Positions 18,828-27,914 of a DNA stretch of 64,000 nucleotides are shown here, in pieces. Positions within the stretch are counted from its first letter, which is position 1. Each line of letters opens with the position of its first letter. This DNA is from Paeniglutamicibacter kerguelensis. Its GTDB lineage: Bacteria; Actinomycetota; Actinomycetes; Actinomycetales; Micrococcaceae. The position numbers and the translations under genes were made by a program. Under the pieces are notes generated by a model. The model made no database searches, was not told the DNA's origin, and worked only from the letters and a program-made list of their open reading frames with translations. Location of the stretch: NCBI RefSeq assembly GCF_017876535.1, contig NZ_JAGIOF010000001.1:930001-994000 (forward strand). Reading direction: 5' to 3'.

Positions 18828-19943
18828 ATGGCTTCAACTGACTTCCCCGCTGAAATCCGCGCACTGCGCTCCACCTACGCCTCGATCGAAGAGGTGTCCG
18901 ATGTTCCGCGCATTCGAGCCGACATCGAGATGCTCTCCGAGGAAGCCGGTGTGCCGAATCTCTGGGACAACCCGGCCGCCGCCCAGGTCGTGACCTCCAA
19001 GCTCTCGCACCGCCAGTCCGAACTCGAGCGGCTGACCACCATCGCCACCCGCATCGACGACCTCGAGGTGCTCGTTGAGCTCGCCGAGATGGAAGCCGAC
19101 GAGGATTCGCTGCGCGAGGCGGAGGACGAACTCAAGTCCGTCCGCAAGGCACTCGCCGACCTCGAGGTCGTCACCCTGCTGTCGGGCGAATTTGATTCGC
19201 GCGAGGCCGTGGTGACGATCCGCGCCGGCGCGGGCGGCGTGGATGCCGCGGACTTTGCCGAAATGTTGATGCGCATGTACCTGCGCTGGGCGGAAAAGCA
19301 CGGCTACTCCACCCGCGTCATGGACACCTCCTACGCCGAAGAAGCCGGGCTGAAGTCCGCAACCTTCGAGGTCAACGCGCCCTATGCCTTCGGCACGCTG
19401 TCCGTCGAGGCCGGCACCCACCGCCTCGTGCGCATTTCCCCCTTCGACAACCAGGGGCGCCGCCAAACCTCGTTCGCTGCGGTCGAGGTCATCCCGCTGA
19501 TCGAGCAAACCGACTCCATCGAGATCCCGGAAAACGAGATCCGTGTCGACGTGTTCCGCTCGTCGGGCCCGGGTGGCCAGTCGGTGAACACCACCGACTC
19601 CGCCGTGCGCATGACCCACATTCCCACGGGCATCGTGGTGTCGATGCAGAACGAGAAGTCGCAGATCCAGAACCGTGCCGCGGCCCTTCGCGTGCTGCAG
19701 TCCCGGTTGATGCTGGTGAAAAAGGCGGAACAGGACGCCCAGAAGAAGGAGATGGCCGGCGACGTGAAGGCGTCGTGGGGCGACCAGATGCGCTCCTACG
19801 TGTTGAACCCCTACCAAATGGTCAAGGACCTTCGCACCGAGCACGAGGTCGGCAACACCTCCGCCGTGCTTGACGGGGAAATCGACGACTTCATCGATGC
19901 GGGCATCCGCTGGCGTGCAACCCAGCGCCGCCCGGTCGCCTAG
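18828..19943 (+). CDS. prfB: peptide chain release factor 2
   Basis: Recognises UGA and UAA stop codons. The anticodon-like SPF tripeptide is present ([14 protein letters not shown]) and the catalytic GGQ loop is [17 protein letters not shown] near residue 250. At 371 aa it is full length in one frame: the programmed UGA frameshift known from E. coli prfB is absent. It lies upstream of ftsEX and smpB, a common order in actinobacteria. Confidence 0.97.
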   Translation: MASTDFPAEIRALRSTYASIEEVSDVPRIRADIEMLSEEAGVPNLWDNPAAAQVVTSKLSHRQSELERLTTIATRIDDLEVLVELAEMEADEDSLREAEDELKSVRKALADLEVVTLLSGEFDSREAVVTIRAGAGGVDAADFAEMLMRMYLRWAEKHGYSTRVMDTSYAEEAGLKSATFEVNAPYAFGTLSVEAGTHRLVRISPFDNQGRRQTSFAAVEVIPLIEQTDSIEIPENEIRVDVFRSSGPGGQSVNTTDSAVRMTHIPTGIVVSMQNEKSQIQNRAAALRVLQSRLMLVKKAEQDAQKKEMAGDVKASWGDQMRSYVLNPYQMVKDLRTEHEVGNTSAVLDGEIDDFIDAGIRWRATQRRPVA

Positions 19944-19971
19944 TAGCCAACCGCCGGAAAAGGCTTTTCCA

Positions 19972-20017
19972 GGCAAGAGGCCCTCGTTGATACGCGAATC
20001 GACGAGGGCCTCTTGCC
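19972..20017 (+). terminator. hairpin downstream of prfB
   Basis: GGCAAGAGGCCCTCGT pairs with its complement across a 14-base loop. The stem is about 16 bp and lies 29 bases after the prfB stop. No T-run follows. The remaining gap up to ftsE (20018-20263) holds no supported gene and should carry the ftsEX promoter. Confidence 0.65.
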
Positions 20018-20263
20018 ATTCCGTCGCGTATCCGGGCCGAATCGCGGCCGGTGTTTTCCGCGCTCAGGAGCGGGCCGGGAGGGGCGGCATGTTTGGGCTC
20101 GGAGCGTTCTGCGATGCGGCACACAGTTTCGGGACACGCCTGCCATGAGCGCCGTGCAGCCGCTGCGGTGCCGATAGAGTTCAAGGGCTGGCCTTGAATC
20201 TCCCTTAAAACAAAAGTCCCGTTCCCAGGATCCTCTGCCGGCGATCCGACGGGCAGAGCTGTG

Positions 20264-21070
20264 ATGATTAGATTCGAAAACGTCACTATGGTCTACGACC
20301 AGAAGTCACGTCCAGGTTTGGACAACATCAGTATCGAGATTGACCGTGGCGACTTTGCGTTCCTAGTCGGTGCCTCGGGATCCGGTAAGTCCACCTTCCT
20401 GAGCCTGGTGTTGCGGGAACTTGTTGCAACCAGCGGTTCGGTCCACGTGGCCGGGCAGAACGTGGCGCGCATTCCTTCGTGGCGCGTGCCCAAGCTGCGC
20501 CGCGGCATCGGCGTCGTATTCCAGGATTTCCGCTTGCTTCCCCAGAAGAACGTTTTCGACAACGTTGCCTTTGCCATGCAGGTCATTGGTGAGAATCGAA
20601 ATTCCATTCGTGAGCACGTTCCCGAGGTCCTGAAAATGGTGGGCCTCGAGGGCAAGGAAAAACGCAAGCCGAACGAGCTTTCCGGCGGTGAGCAGCAGCG
20701 AGTGGCCATTGCCCGCGCCATCGCCAACAAGCCGGCAATCCTGTTGGCCGATGAGCCAACCGGCAACCTGGATCCTGCCACCAGCGTCGGCATCATGAAT
20801 GTCCTGGACCGCATCAACCAAAACGGCACCACGGTCCTGATGGCCACACACGATGACGGCATCGTGAACTCAATGCGTCGCCGGGTGATCGAGCTTTCCG
20901 CAGGCAAGATCCTGCGCGATGAGACGGCCGGTGAATACACGTCGATGATCCCGGTGGTCAACCAGGACGGCACACGCGAATTGCGCGTTGCCGGTCCTGG
21001 TGAGCTGAGCAAAGGCGTACCCAGCAAGCAGGCCTTCGCCCCGTTCGACACAGAGGATGACATGCCATGA
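20264..21070 (+). CDS. ftsE: cell division ATP-binding protein FtsE
   Basis: The ATPase of the FtsEX complex, which links the divisome to peptidoglycan hydrolases. Walker A is GASGSGKST, the signature [15 protein letters not shown], Walker [13 protein letters not shown] and the switch His ATHDD. 268 aa; the C-terminus is about 40 residues longer than E. coli FtsE. ATG 20264 ([13 protein letters not shown]) matches family starts better than the GTG three bases before it. It overlaps ftsX by 4 bases. Confidence 0.96.
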   Translation: MIRFENVTMVYDQKSRPGLDNISIEIDRGDFAFLVGASGSGKSTFLSLVLRELVATSGSVHVAGQNVARIPSWRVPKLRRGIGVVFQDFRLLPQKNVFDNVAFAMQVIGENRNSIREHVPEVLKMVGLEGKEKRKPNELSGGEQQRVAIARAIANKPAILLADEPTGNLDPATSVGIMNVLDRINQNGTTVLMATHDDGIVNSMRRRVIELSAGKILRDETAGEYTSMIPVVNQDGTRELRVAGPGELSKGVPSKQAFAPFDTEDDMP

Positions 21071-21981
21071 GGCTCGGATTTATTCTTGGCGAAGTAGGCT
21101 ACGGCCTGCGTCGCAACCTTTCCATGGTGATTTCCGTCGTGCTGGTCACGTTCGTTTCATTGACATTCGTGGGCGCCGCGGCACTCTTGCAGATGCAGAT
21201 CACCCAGATGAAGGGCTACTGGTACGACAAGGTACAGGTTGCCGTCTTCCTCTGTGGCGAAGACTACGGATCGGCCACCTGTGCCGACGGGGCAGTGACC
21301 GATCCGCAGCGCAGCGACATCCAGTCGATGCTCGAATCGGCTGCGGTCAAGCCGTATGTGGCCAGCTTTGAACATGAATCCAAGGAGCAGGCACTCGCGC
21401 ATTTCCGCGAGCAGTTTGAAAATTCCGCCATCGTCGACACCGTCACGGCCGACCAGCTTCCCGAATCATTCCGCGTATCCCTGGTCGACCCCGAAAAATA
21501 CGATGTAATCAACGAGCTCTTCTCATCCATGAAGGGCGTAGACGTCGTGATCGACCAGCGTGAACTGCTCGAAAAAATCTTCTCGATCATCAATATTGCT
21601 TCGGTCGTGGCCATCGGCATTGCCGGAGTCATGATCGTTTGTGCGGTGCTCTTGGTGGGAACAACGATCAGGCTTTCCGCATTCACGCGTCGTCGTGAAA
21701 CAGGGATCATGCGTTTGGTCGGGGCGTCGAAGGCCTCCATCCAGCTGCCCTTCGTGGTGGAAGGTGTCATCGCCGGTCTGTTGGGTGCGCTCTTGGCCTC
21801 CGGAGTGCTGTGGGGCATGGCCACGTTCTTCATTGACGGAAAGCTTGCCAAGGAATATCCGGATACGGCATTCATCTCCACCGGCGAGGTATTCATGGTC
21901 GCACCTGCGTTGATCCTACTCGGAGTGGTTTTAGCTGGTGTATCGTCGATCGTGACCTTGCGGCGCTACTTGAAGGTTTAG
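21067..21981 (+). CDS. ftsX: cell division membrane protein FtsX
   Basis: The permease-like partner of FtsE. A cytoplasmic start and TM1 ([19 protein letters not shown]), an extracellular loop of about 150 residues that carries two cysteines ([15 protein letters not shown]), then three TM helices in the C-terminal half with the FtsX core [19 protein letters not shown]. 304 aa, normal length. The ATGA overlap with ftsE fixes the start. The next gene encodes its likely hydrolase client. Confidence 0.96.
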   Translation: MRLGFILGEVGYGLRRNLSMVISVVLVTFVSLTFVGAAALLQMQITQMKGYWYDKVQVAVFLCGEDYGSATCADGAVTDPQRSDIQSMLESAAVKPYVASFEHESKEQALAHFREQFENSAIVDTVTADQLPESFRVSLVDPEKYDVINELFSSMKGVDVVIDQRELLEKIFSIINIASVVAIGIAGVMIVCAVLLVGTTIRLSAFTRRRETGIMRLVGASKASIQLPFVVEGVIAGLLGALLASGVLWGMATFFIDGKLAKEYPDTAFISTGEVFMVAPALILLGVVLAGVSSIVTLRRYLKV

Positions 21982-22034
21982 TGCGTCGTTTTTTCATGTC
22001 TGTCACTAAGAATCTAACGGGACAAAGGAAACTA

Positions 22035-23489
22035 ATGTTGGCCAAAGCAGTATGGTGTCGGGTCGCGCGTGCAGGAGTGGTGGGTGCGATTTCAGCTGCG
22101 TTGCTGGTCTCTGGCGGTGTCGGTGCCCACTCCGATGAGCTTGACGACCGCAAGGTCGAGATCCAGCAGAACATCGATGACCTGTCGGAAGACATGGAAT
22201 TCCTTGACGCCGACATCAAGGCTGCCGATGCCGAGCTCCGGGGTTTTCAGGCGCAGCTCCCGAATGCCCGTCTGGCATTGGCTGATGCCCAGGGACGTGT
22301 GCAGCGAGCCTCCGATGAAGTTGCCGATCTTGAACGCCGGCTTCAGGCGGCCCGTGAGACGCGCGACCAACTGAATGTGAAGATGGCCGAAGACAAAGCC
22401 AAGCTAGAGGACACCAGGAAGATCATCGGCCAGATCGCCACCCAGGCTTACAAGCGCGGTGGTGTTTCTTCGGACTTGACCTTGATGCTCAATGTGAGTT
22501 CATCAGGCAATCTTGCGACCGGAATGGACCTGGCGGATCAGGCAATGCGTTCGCAGAACGCTGCCTTGGATTCCCTGAGCCAGCAGTCGGCAACGGACGC
22601 GAACTCGAAACTGCGTCTGGCGGCAGTCGAAAAGGAGATTTCCGATTTCAAGTCCCAGGCCGACGCAGCATTGGCCCGTGAAGAAGTCGCGCGCAATGAG
22701 GCTGAATCCAAGAAGCAGGAACTTGATGGAATCATTTCCAAAACCGAATCGCTGAGTGCCGAATTGTTGGCCAAGCGTCCGCAAATCCAGGAAAAGCTGG
22801 AAGCGGAGGAGTCCGCCCAAGCCCAGAACAACGCGGCCCTCAAGGAACGTCAGGAACGATTGATCCGAGAAGCGGCCGAACGGAAGCGCAAGGCAGAGGA
22901 AGCCGAACGCCAGCGGATCGCCGAGGCCAAGGCCAAATGGGAACGTGAGGAGGCCGCGCGGGCGGCGAAGGCCAAAAAGGAAGCGTCCGCCGCCAAGAAG
23001 CCGAACAGTTATGTGAAGCCGCAGTATGTTCCTCCCAAGGCTCAGGCTCCAGACGCCGAACGTAGTTCTTGGGGTTTGGTCAAGCCCGTCAGCGGTGGCC
23101 GCCAGACCTCGAGCTTCGGTTGGCGTCCCACTCCCGCCGGGACCATTGACTACGGCGGACGTGGAGGCTACGTGCACGCCGGTGTGGACTGGGGCTTTGG
23201 CGGCCAGTGCGGTTCGCCGGTGATGGCTGCGGCCGACGGTGAAGTTTGGTTCTCCGGGTGGGGTGGCACCTCCGGCAACAAGGTCACGATTAGCCACGGC
23301 GTGATTCGCGGCAAGGCCCTCGCGACGAACTACCACCACATGCAGAGCCTGAACGTCCGCAACGGCCAGCATGTCAAGCAGGGCCAAATTATTGGATACG
23401 TCGGCACCACGGGCAACTCCACCGGCTGCCACATGCACTTCGAGACCATCGTCAACGGCACGGCCGTGAACCCATTGGGACTTCTCTAG
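22035..23489 (+). CDS. secreted M23-family murein hydrolase with coiled-coil (FtsEX-activated type)
   Basis: 484 residues: signal peptide (AGVVGAISAALLVSGGVGAHS), a long coiled coil about 25-310 rich in Glu/Lys/Ala, a basic linker, then a LytM/M23 zinc peptidase domain with HAGVDWGFGG and HMHFET as metal ligands. The layout is that of EnvC/RipC-like partners of FtsX, and it directly follows ftsX. ATG 22035 has AAAGGAA at the right distance. Codons upstream at 21981 and 21996 would place 13-18 polar residues before the signal peptide. Confidence 0.9.
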   Translation: MLAKAVWCRVARAGVVGAISAALLVSGGVGAHSDELDDRKVEIQQNIDDLSEDMEFLDADIKAADAELRGFQAQLPNARLALADAQGRVQRASDEVADLERRLQAARETRDQLNVKMAEDKAKLEDTRKIIGQIATQAYKRGGVSSDLTLMLNVSSSGNLATGMDLADQAMRSQNAALDSLSQQSATDANSKLRLAAVEKEISDFKSQADAALAREEVARNEAESKKQELDGIISKTESLSAELLAKRPQIQEKLEAEESAQAQNNAALKERQERLIREAAERKRKAEEAERQRIAEAKAKWEREEAARAAKAKKEASAAKKPNSYVKPQYVPPKAQAPDAERSSWGLVKPVSGGRQTSSFGWRPTPAGTIDYGGRGGYVHAGVDWGFGGQCGSPVMAAADGEVWFSGWGGTSGNKVTISHGVIRGKALATNYHHMQSLNVRNGQHVKQGQIIGYVGTTGNSTGCHMHFETIVNGTAVNPLGLL

Positions 23490-23545
23490 CGGTAAACTGA
23501 AGTTTCGCTGAACTATGAAGTCTTACGTGGAGAGGAGCTGCCGAC

Positions 23546-24028
23546 GTGGCTAAAAAAGACTCGGAGGAACGGATCATTGCGAGCAATCGCAAGGCCCGGC
23601 ATGACTATGAAATCCTCGATACCTTTGAAGCCGGAATGGTGCTTAGCGGCACTGAGGTGAAGTCGCTTCGCGAAGGCAAGGCATCGCTAGTTGACGGGTT
23701 CGGCCAGTTTTACCGTGACGAGTTGTATATCGAGAATGTTTACATTCCCGAGTACCTCAACGGTTCCTGGACCAACCATGCGGCCCGTCGCCGACGCAAG
23801 CTGCTGCTGCACCGCCAAGAGCTGACGAAGATCGAACGCAAGATCTCCGAATCCGGCCTGACGATCGTGCCACTGAGCCTGTACTTCAAGAACGGGCGCG
23901 CCAAGATTGAGATCGGCGTGGCACGCGGCAAGAAGGAGTACGACAAGCGCCAGTCGCTGCGTGAGAAGCAAGACAACCGCGAGGCGTTGCGCACCATGCG
24001 CGAACGCAACCGGGGAAACCGCGAGTAA
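23546..24028 (+). CDS. smpB: SsrA-binding protein
   Basis: Binds tmRNA and brings it to stalled ribosomes. The 160-residue protein has the OB-fold motifs ASNRKARHDYEI, GTEVKSLREGKASL, NHAARRRRKLLLH and a basic tail KKEYDKRQSLREKQ. GTG start at 23546 behind GGAGAGGAG. Its RNA partner ssrA follows 100 bases downstream. Confidence 0.97.
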   Translation: MAKKDSEERIIASNRKARHDYEILDTFEAGMVLSGTEVKSLREGKASLVDGFGQFYRDELYIENVYIPEYLNGSWTNHAARRRRKLLLHRQELTKIERKISESGLTIVPLSLYFKNGRAKIEIGVARGKKEYDKRQSLREKQDNREALRTMRERNRGNRE

Positions 24029-24128
24029 AATAGGGAATAGACGTAACTCATTTGTGCGTTAGACTAGGTATCCACGGATAAAACCGTGGAGTTGGAGCGG
24101 TGCAAGCCGTTCGTTGACAACAAAATAC

Positions 24129-24496
24129 GGGGATGATCGGTTTCGACGGTGTGAGTCGCGACAGGTGAAGCGGGCCGAGGATGCAAAGTTATCTCGTAAA
24201 CGCTCTTTGCAAAACAATAAGTGCCGACTCAAATCGCACTGACTTCGCTCTCGCTGCCTAAGCAGCCAGACCAGTCCGTTAGCCAGGGGATGCTATCGCC
24301 CCTGTTCCTAACGTCATTTAGATAGCCACTGCGGGAAGTTAGCGTTACCGGAACGACCTGCATAATTTAGGTAACTGTGCTCGGATCAGCCGCTTGTTTG
24401 CGTGACGGCTGGAGCAGAGAAATTCCACTGCAAACTGCGCCCGGAGAAGACCTGGCAACACCACATCGGACGGGAGTTCAATTCTCCCCATCTCCA
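24129..24496 (+). ncRNA. ssrA: transfer-messenger RNA (tmRNA)
   Basis: The 5-prime end GGGGATGATCGGTTTCGAC and 3-prime end with GTTCAATTCTCCCCATCTCC form the tRNA-Ala-like part: acceptor GGGGATG pairs with CATCTCC (one G-U pair). The reading frame at 24223-24261 encodes ADSNRTDFALAA and ends in TAA, giving a tag (A)ADSNRTDFALAA with the typical ALAA end. CCA is not encoded after the discriminator base. A strong terminator follows, then an integrase gene. Confidence 0.96.
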
Positions 24497-24500
24497 CATA

Positions 24501-24537
24501 AGAAAACCCCTAGATCGCATTGATCTAGGGGTTTTCT
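24501..24537 (+). terminator. rho-independent terminator of ssrA
   Basis: A perfect 16-bp stem (AGAAAACCCCTAGATC and complement) with loop GCATT, followed by TTTT. Confidence 0.95.
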
Positions 24538-24581
24538 TTTTGCCTGTTGCTTAAACCGGCTTAAATGTTGCCCAGAACGGC

Positions 24582-25748
24582 ATGAAGGCAGGGTGGAACG
24601 GCCTGGTAACGATACAAGTTATCGAACGCAAGAAAGGCTCCGTGTACCGAGTCGTGTACCGGAACACAGATACGGGCAAGGTCGCTTCTCGGGTTTTCCC
24701 AGAGCAGGACAAAGCTGAAACCTTCAGAGATTTCTTGGAAGGCAACGGGCACGGCCTCAAGGCCGCGACGGAGGTAAAGCGTGTCTATGACAAGAAGCTT
24801 CCGCGTGTGCACGAAATTGTTAAGACACATATTGATCAGCTCACGAAGCCTCAGTCCGGAACCATCAAGCGCTATCGCAACCATGCGAACGGGCACATCA
24901 ACGAGTCCGCCCTGGGCAAGATGGCAATCAACAAAGTATCCAAGCAGCATGTGATCGACTGGATTGACGGGCTCCGATCCGCCAAGGAATCAAACATCCC
25001 CGAGGGGTCGGAGCTTTCGCAGCGGACCAAGAAGAACATCCACGCGCTCCCGTCCAGCGCGTTTGATACAGCTGTAGACGCCGGGCTGATGAACAAGAAT
25101 GTGGCCAAGGGGATGGGCGACCCGGACACGCACGAAGCTCGGGAGCCTGTCTACCTGTCCCCGGAAGACCTCGTGATCATCGAAAACGCGATGCCGGAAC
25201 GTTACAAGCTATTCATCCGCGTCCTTTCCAAGACCGGACTTCGATACAACGAAGCTACGGCCCTTCGCAAGTGAGACATTCGCGTGGAGGGGGAGCGGTG
25301 CGTAATCATGATCACCCGAGCTTGGAAAAGCAGCGACATCGGCGAAGTGATCGGCCCGCCGAAGACCTCAATGGCGAAACGCAATGTCACCTGCTCCCTG
25401 GAGTTCTCCGCTGACCTGATTGAACCCATGAAGGACATGCGGCCCGGGGGGGGGGGGGGGGGGGCTGTTGTTCACTAGGGTTGGCGGCGAGTTCCTTCGC
25501 AACAGCTACTTCCACAAATACACATGGCAGCCGGTGATCAACAAGCTTGTGGCGGACGGCGACCTGGATGAAAAGCCGTGGATTCATGAGATCCGCAAGG
25601 CTCACACCACACACCTTCTTCAGAAGGGCGTGGCGGTGAACGTGGTGCAAGCTCGACTCGGGCATGAGAGGATCCCCAGACGACGCTCAAGATCTACGCG
25701 AGACTGACAAACGACGACGACCGTAACGCTGCCGACGTGCTCGGCTGA
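24582..25748 (+). pseudogene. tyrosine recombinase (phage integrase), broken at three places
   Basis: An integrase that would insert an element at the ssrA 3-prime end. The N-terminal and core-binding parts read through 24582-25271. A TGA at 25272-25274 then interrupts the frame (ALRK stop DIRVEGERCV). The same frame runs on to a run of 19 G at 25446-25464, after which the sequence continues in another frame (LLFTRVGGEFLRN... HEIRKAHTTHLLQKG, ARLGHE). At about 25670 a further shift is needed to reach DPQTTLKIYARL and the stop. The Arg, His-x-x-Arg-like and Tyr boxes are all recognisable, so decay is recent. Confidence 0.88.
25446..25464 (+). repeat. run of 19 guanines inside the integrase gene
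   Basis: A 19-base G tract, by far the longest homopolymer seen here. It shifts the integrase frame. It could be a real slippage site or a sequencing or assembly artefact. Confidence 0.8.
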
Positions 25749-25767
25749 TTCCTGGCAACAAAAAGTA

Positions 25768-25795
25768 GCCCCCGAACTCAACCGAGTTCGGGGGC
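25768..25795 (+). terminator. terminator behind the integrase pseudogene
   Basis: GCCCCCGAACTC and GAGTTCGGGGGC pair over a 4-base loop, followed by GTTCTTGT. It lies 19 bases after the last in-frame integrase stop. Confidence 0.85.
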
Positions 25796-25845
25796 GTTCT
25801 TGTGCTGACTAGTAGTGCATATGTTCTATTTAGTTACTTGAAAAT

Positions 25846-25859
25846 CGTACACTTGTTCC
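25846..25859 (+). promoter_or_regulatory. SOS/LexA-like box at the start of the 25861 gene
   Basis: CGTAC-ACTT-GTTCC matches the actinobacterial/Bacillus-type LexA consensus CGAAC-N4-GTTCG at 8 of 10 fixed bases. It ends one base before the ATG, so a bound LexA would block the gene directly. This is a match by eye, not tested. Confidence 0.5.
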
Positions 25860-25860
25860 C

Positions 25861-26151
25861 ATGGAGGGTGTGGAGATTCAGTGGACGGCGTCGGGGAAGC
25901 CTTTGCGGGTGCGTCGTGCTGGTCGCGTGTGGACTGTGGTTGTTGAGCCGGTCTGCTGGTTTGAGTGGGTTGCTTGGTGGAGGACGGAATTGCGCGCACC
26001 GAAGGGTGAGCCTTTCCGGATTGAAGTGCAGGTGTGGCAGGTGCAAGTGACGCTTGGGTCGCCGGCCTCGGAGCCAGTGACATGGCAACTGATGCATCAT
26101 CCGCAGACCGGCGGTTGGCAGGTCCGCGATCCAGGATGGCCGGTGCGCTAA
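25861..26151 (+). CDS. small protein resembling DUF6504 (SOS mutasome-associated)
   Basis: 96 residues with a pattern rich in Trp: LRVRRAGRVWTVVVEPVCWFEWVAWWR, later VWQVQVTL and TWQLMHHPQTGGWQVRD. This resembles small actinobacterial proteins (DUF6504) found beside imuB/dnaE2, which are LexA-controlled. Assignment is from memory and only moderate. There is no Shine-Dalgarno site; the SOS-like box touches the start codon, so a leaderless or short-leader mRNA is likely. A decayed relative lies at 27706-27842. Confidence 0.6.
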   Translation: MEGVEIQWTASGKPLRVRRAGRVWTVVVEPVCWFEWVAWWRTELRAPKGEPFRIEVQVWQVQVTLGSPASEPVTWQLMHHPQTGGWQVRDPGWPVR

Positions 26152-26176
26152 CGCAAAAGTGCCCACCGGGACAGGC

Positions 26177-26503
26177 TCAGCCTTCGGCCTCGGCGTCAGC
26201 CGCGGCTGCGAGCCCGACGGCGAAGCCGAGCGCCGCGGCGAGGCTGCTGGCTGCCTCCACGACCCGGGGCGTGCCGATGATGGGTGCAACGGCGACGAGG
26301 ATGCCCTGCGCATCCTGCAGGGTGATTCCGAGCTCCATCGCTCCACCGGCGTTGAACAGGTAGGAGGCGGGCGGGGCGTCGACCGCCGCGAGGGCCGCGA
26401 TCCGTGCCAGCATCAGCTCACGAGGATCGAGGCTGCAGCGATCCAGTGATGCGGTGGTGATCTCGACGAGGGTGTCGAGGACTGGGTTTTCTTCTTCGGC
26501 CAT
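26177..26503 (-). CDS. carboxymuconolactone decarboxylase (CMD) family protein
   Basis: 108 residues, all-alpha: VLDTLVEITTASLDRCSLDP, MLARIAALAAVDAPPASYL, ITLQDAQGILVAVAPIIGT, then an Ala-rich helix. This fits short CMD/AhpD-fold proteins of actinobacteria. The catalytic CXXC of AhpD is absent, so peroxidase activity is not supported. ATG 26503 is preferred because GGAG lies 8 bases upstream. A second ATG at 26509 is too close to that site. It is convergent with the 25861 gene. Confidence 0.72.
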   Translation of the reverse strand: MAEEENPVLDTLVEITTASLDRCSLDPRELMLARIAALAAVDAPPASYLFNAGGAMELGITLQDAQGILVAVAPIIGTPRVVEAASSLAAALGFAVGLAAAADAEAEG

Positions 26504-26922
26504 GGTCATGTCTCCATCCGGTTGCGGTGGTGTGGGCCGAGGGACGCGACGGGATCGGATCGCCCCGGCTCTACCCGCAAACCTAGTGCGCCGAGGCATG
26601 GGACGACATCACCCGCAGGGGGTGAGCCCACCGCCGGCTACCCCGGCATCCCTCAAGCCCGCTCCGCACCGCTGGTGCCGCAAGGATGCGAAGCCCGCAG
26701 AGCTGCCCGGCCCCGGCCGTACTGATGGACAGGCACAGACCCTGTCGGGGTGGATTTGCCTGGAACCGTCATCCGCCAAGGCGGCGAATCCAACCCTCTC
26801 GCAACCGATTGCGATGCGAGACAACCGAACGCCCGGTAGAGCGACACCAAGCGATCGCGGAACGCCGCCGCGAAGCGCTGAACTCCACACCCGACTAGCG
26901 ACCGCGCATTTCGGGAACAAAA
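26504..26922. other. region without a supported gene
   Basis: About 420 bases, GC-rich, with open frames on both strands (for example 26609-26938 minus) but no ribosome sites, no family resemblance and a composition like spacer. It should hold the promoter for the CMD gene. I see no repeat or RNA here. Confidence 0.4.
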
Positions 26923-26965
26923 AAATCGCCCCACCCAATTCCTTTCGGATTGGGTGGGGCGATTT
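26923..26965. terminator. bidirectional terminator downstream of csbD-like gene
   Basis: AAATCGCCCCACCCAAT pairs perfectly with ATTGGGTGGGGCGATTT around TCCTTTCGG, with an A-run before it and T-rich sequence after it. It ends 13 bases from the CsbD stop. Confidence 0.9.
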
Positions 26966-26978
26966 CGTTCAGGGCTGG

Positions 26979-27164
26979 TTACTTCCCCTTGAGGTCTTTG
27001 GCTGCGTCCTTGACGTTTTCGCCTGCCTGTTTGGCGTTTGCGACCGCTTTGTCCTTGTGGCCTTCTGCCTTGAGGTCTGGGTTGTTGGTGGCGTTTCCAA
27101 CGCCTTCCTTGGCCTTGCCGGTTGCTTCCTTGGCTTTGTTGCTGATCTTGTCTCCGAGTCCCAT
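26979..27164 (-). CDS. CsbD family stress protein
   Basis: A 61-residue, hydrophilic, Lys/Ala/Gly-rich helical protein: MGLGDKISNKAKEATGKAKE... KDAAKDLKGK, the classic CsbD pattern. In B. subtilis CsbD is under general stress control; its molecular role is unknown. GAAAGGAAA precedes the ATG at 27164. It is single-gene with its own terminator. Confidence 0.9.
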   Translation of the reverse strand: MGLGDKISNKAKEATGKAKEGVGNATNNPDLKAEGHKDKAVANAKQAGENVKDAAKDLKGK

Positions 27165-27705
27165 GTGGGTTTCCTTTCGATGATCTGGCTTACCTCTTCG
27201 ACCCTAGGAAAGTTTTCTGGACGTTCCCTGCAAGCGGGAAAATTGACGCCCTGCTGCCCTGGATTTTCTATTGCATTCAGGTGGGTTTTTTGGTGTTGTT
27301 TCCTCAACCAACCGAGTGGCATTCCGCCCCTGGATGATCAGGCAAAGGGGTTCCTATGACAATGCTTGAGGGTCAAGTGGCTTTGGCGTCGCGGGGATGA
27401 CGGTCGTGGTGCTGGTGGCCTCGGGCCTTGGTCGCTGTTGGGCGACCCGTCGTGAGCGGCAGACCAAGACGGCGGAGTCGAGGTGGCAGGGGGCTGGCGC
27501 CGCTCCAGATTCCGAGATTTCCCCAGCCATACGCGAGATCCCGGGTTCATAGAGAGCACAACAATTGGCTCCCATCCGAAAAGGTCGAGTGGGAGCCATC
27601 TATTTACGGATCCTCCGCGGTAGGGCGTGGAAACGAGTCGCGGAGTTTATGGAGTTGTTCTGAAAAGCTACGCCGTCGATTGCCGCTTGTCTACGGGTTG
27701 TATCG
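27165..27705. other. region without a supported gene
   Basis: It carries the csbD promoter side (27165-27340), then GC-rich sequence with only short frames. A 51-codon frame from about 27398 (MTVVVLVASGLGRCWATRRE...) is the only one with a protein-like start, but it lacks a ribosome site. A hairpin at 27567-27597 is listed separately. Confidence 0.35.
27567..27597 (+). terminator. hairpin terminator-like structure
   Basis: GGCTCCCA and TGGGAGCC form an 8-bp stem around a 15-base loop, followed by ATCTATTTA. One of several similar hairpins in this accessory region. Confidence 0.55.
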
Positions 27706-27842
27706 CCCGGGATTAATGCGCTGGTGTGGCAGGTGCAGGTCACCCTGGGTGCCGATCGTCGGATCTGTTGACCTGGGAGCTGGTTCATCATCACCCCACC
27801 GGTGGTTGGCGGGTTCGAGACGTAAACCAGGGGGCCGCCTAA
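27706..27842 (+). pseudogene. decayed second copy of the 25861 (DUF6504-like) gene
   Basis: In one frame the DNA reads LVWQVQVTLGADRRIC then stop; one shift later it reads TWELVHHHPTGGWRVRDVNQGAA then TAA at 27840-27842. The intact gene reads VWQVQVTL and TWQLMHHPQTGGWQVRD at the same spacing. Only this C-terminal half is recognisable, and the upstream half is lost or unrecognisable. Confidence 0.65.
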
Positions 27843-27849
27843 CGACAAA

Positions 27850-27879
27850 ATGAGCCCCACCCGTGAGGGTAGGGCTCAT
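27850..27879 (+). terminator. terminator behind the 27706-27842 remnant
   Basis: ATGAGCCCCACCC and GGGTAGGGCTCAT pair with one mismatch over loop GTGA, followed by CTATT. Confidence 0.75.
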
Positions 27880-27914
27880 CTATTCGCAGATGCCATGACG
27901 GGCATGAGCGTCTA

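Noticed and set aside
18828..19000. programmed frameshift in prfB
   Set aside because: The frame is open from ATG 18828 without an internal TGA, so no frameshift is needed.
26609..26938. 109-codon frame on the minus strand
   Set aside because: No ribosome site, low-complexity Ser/Pro/Arg/Gly content and overlap with a terminator.
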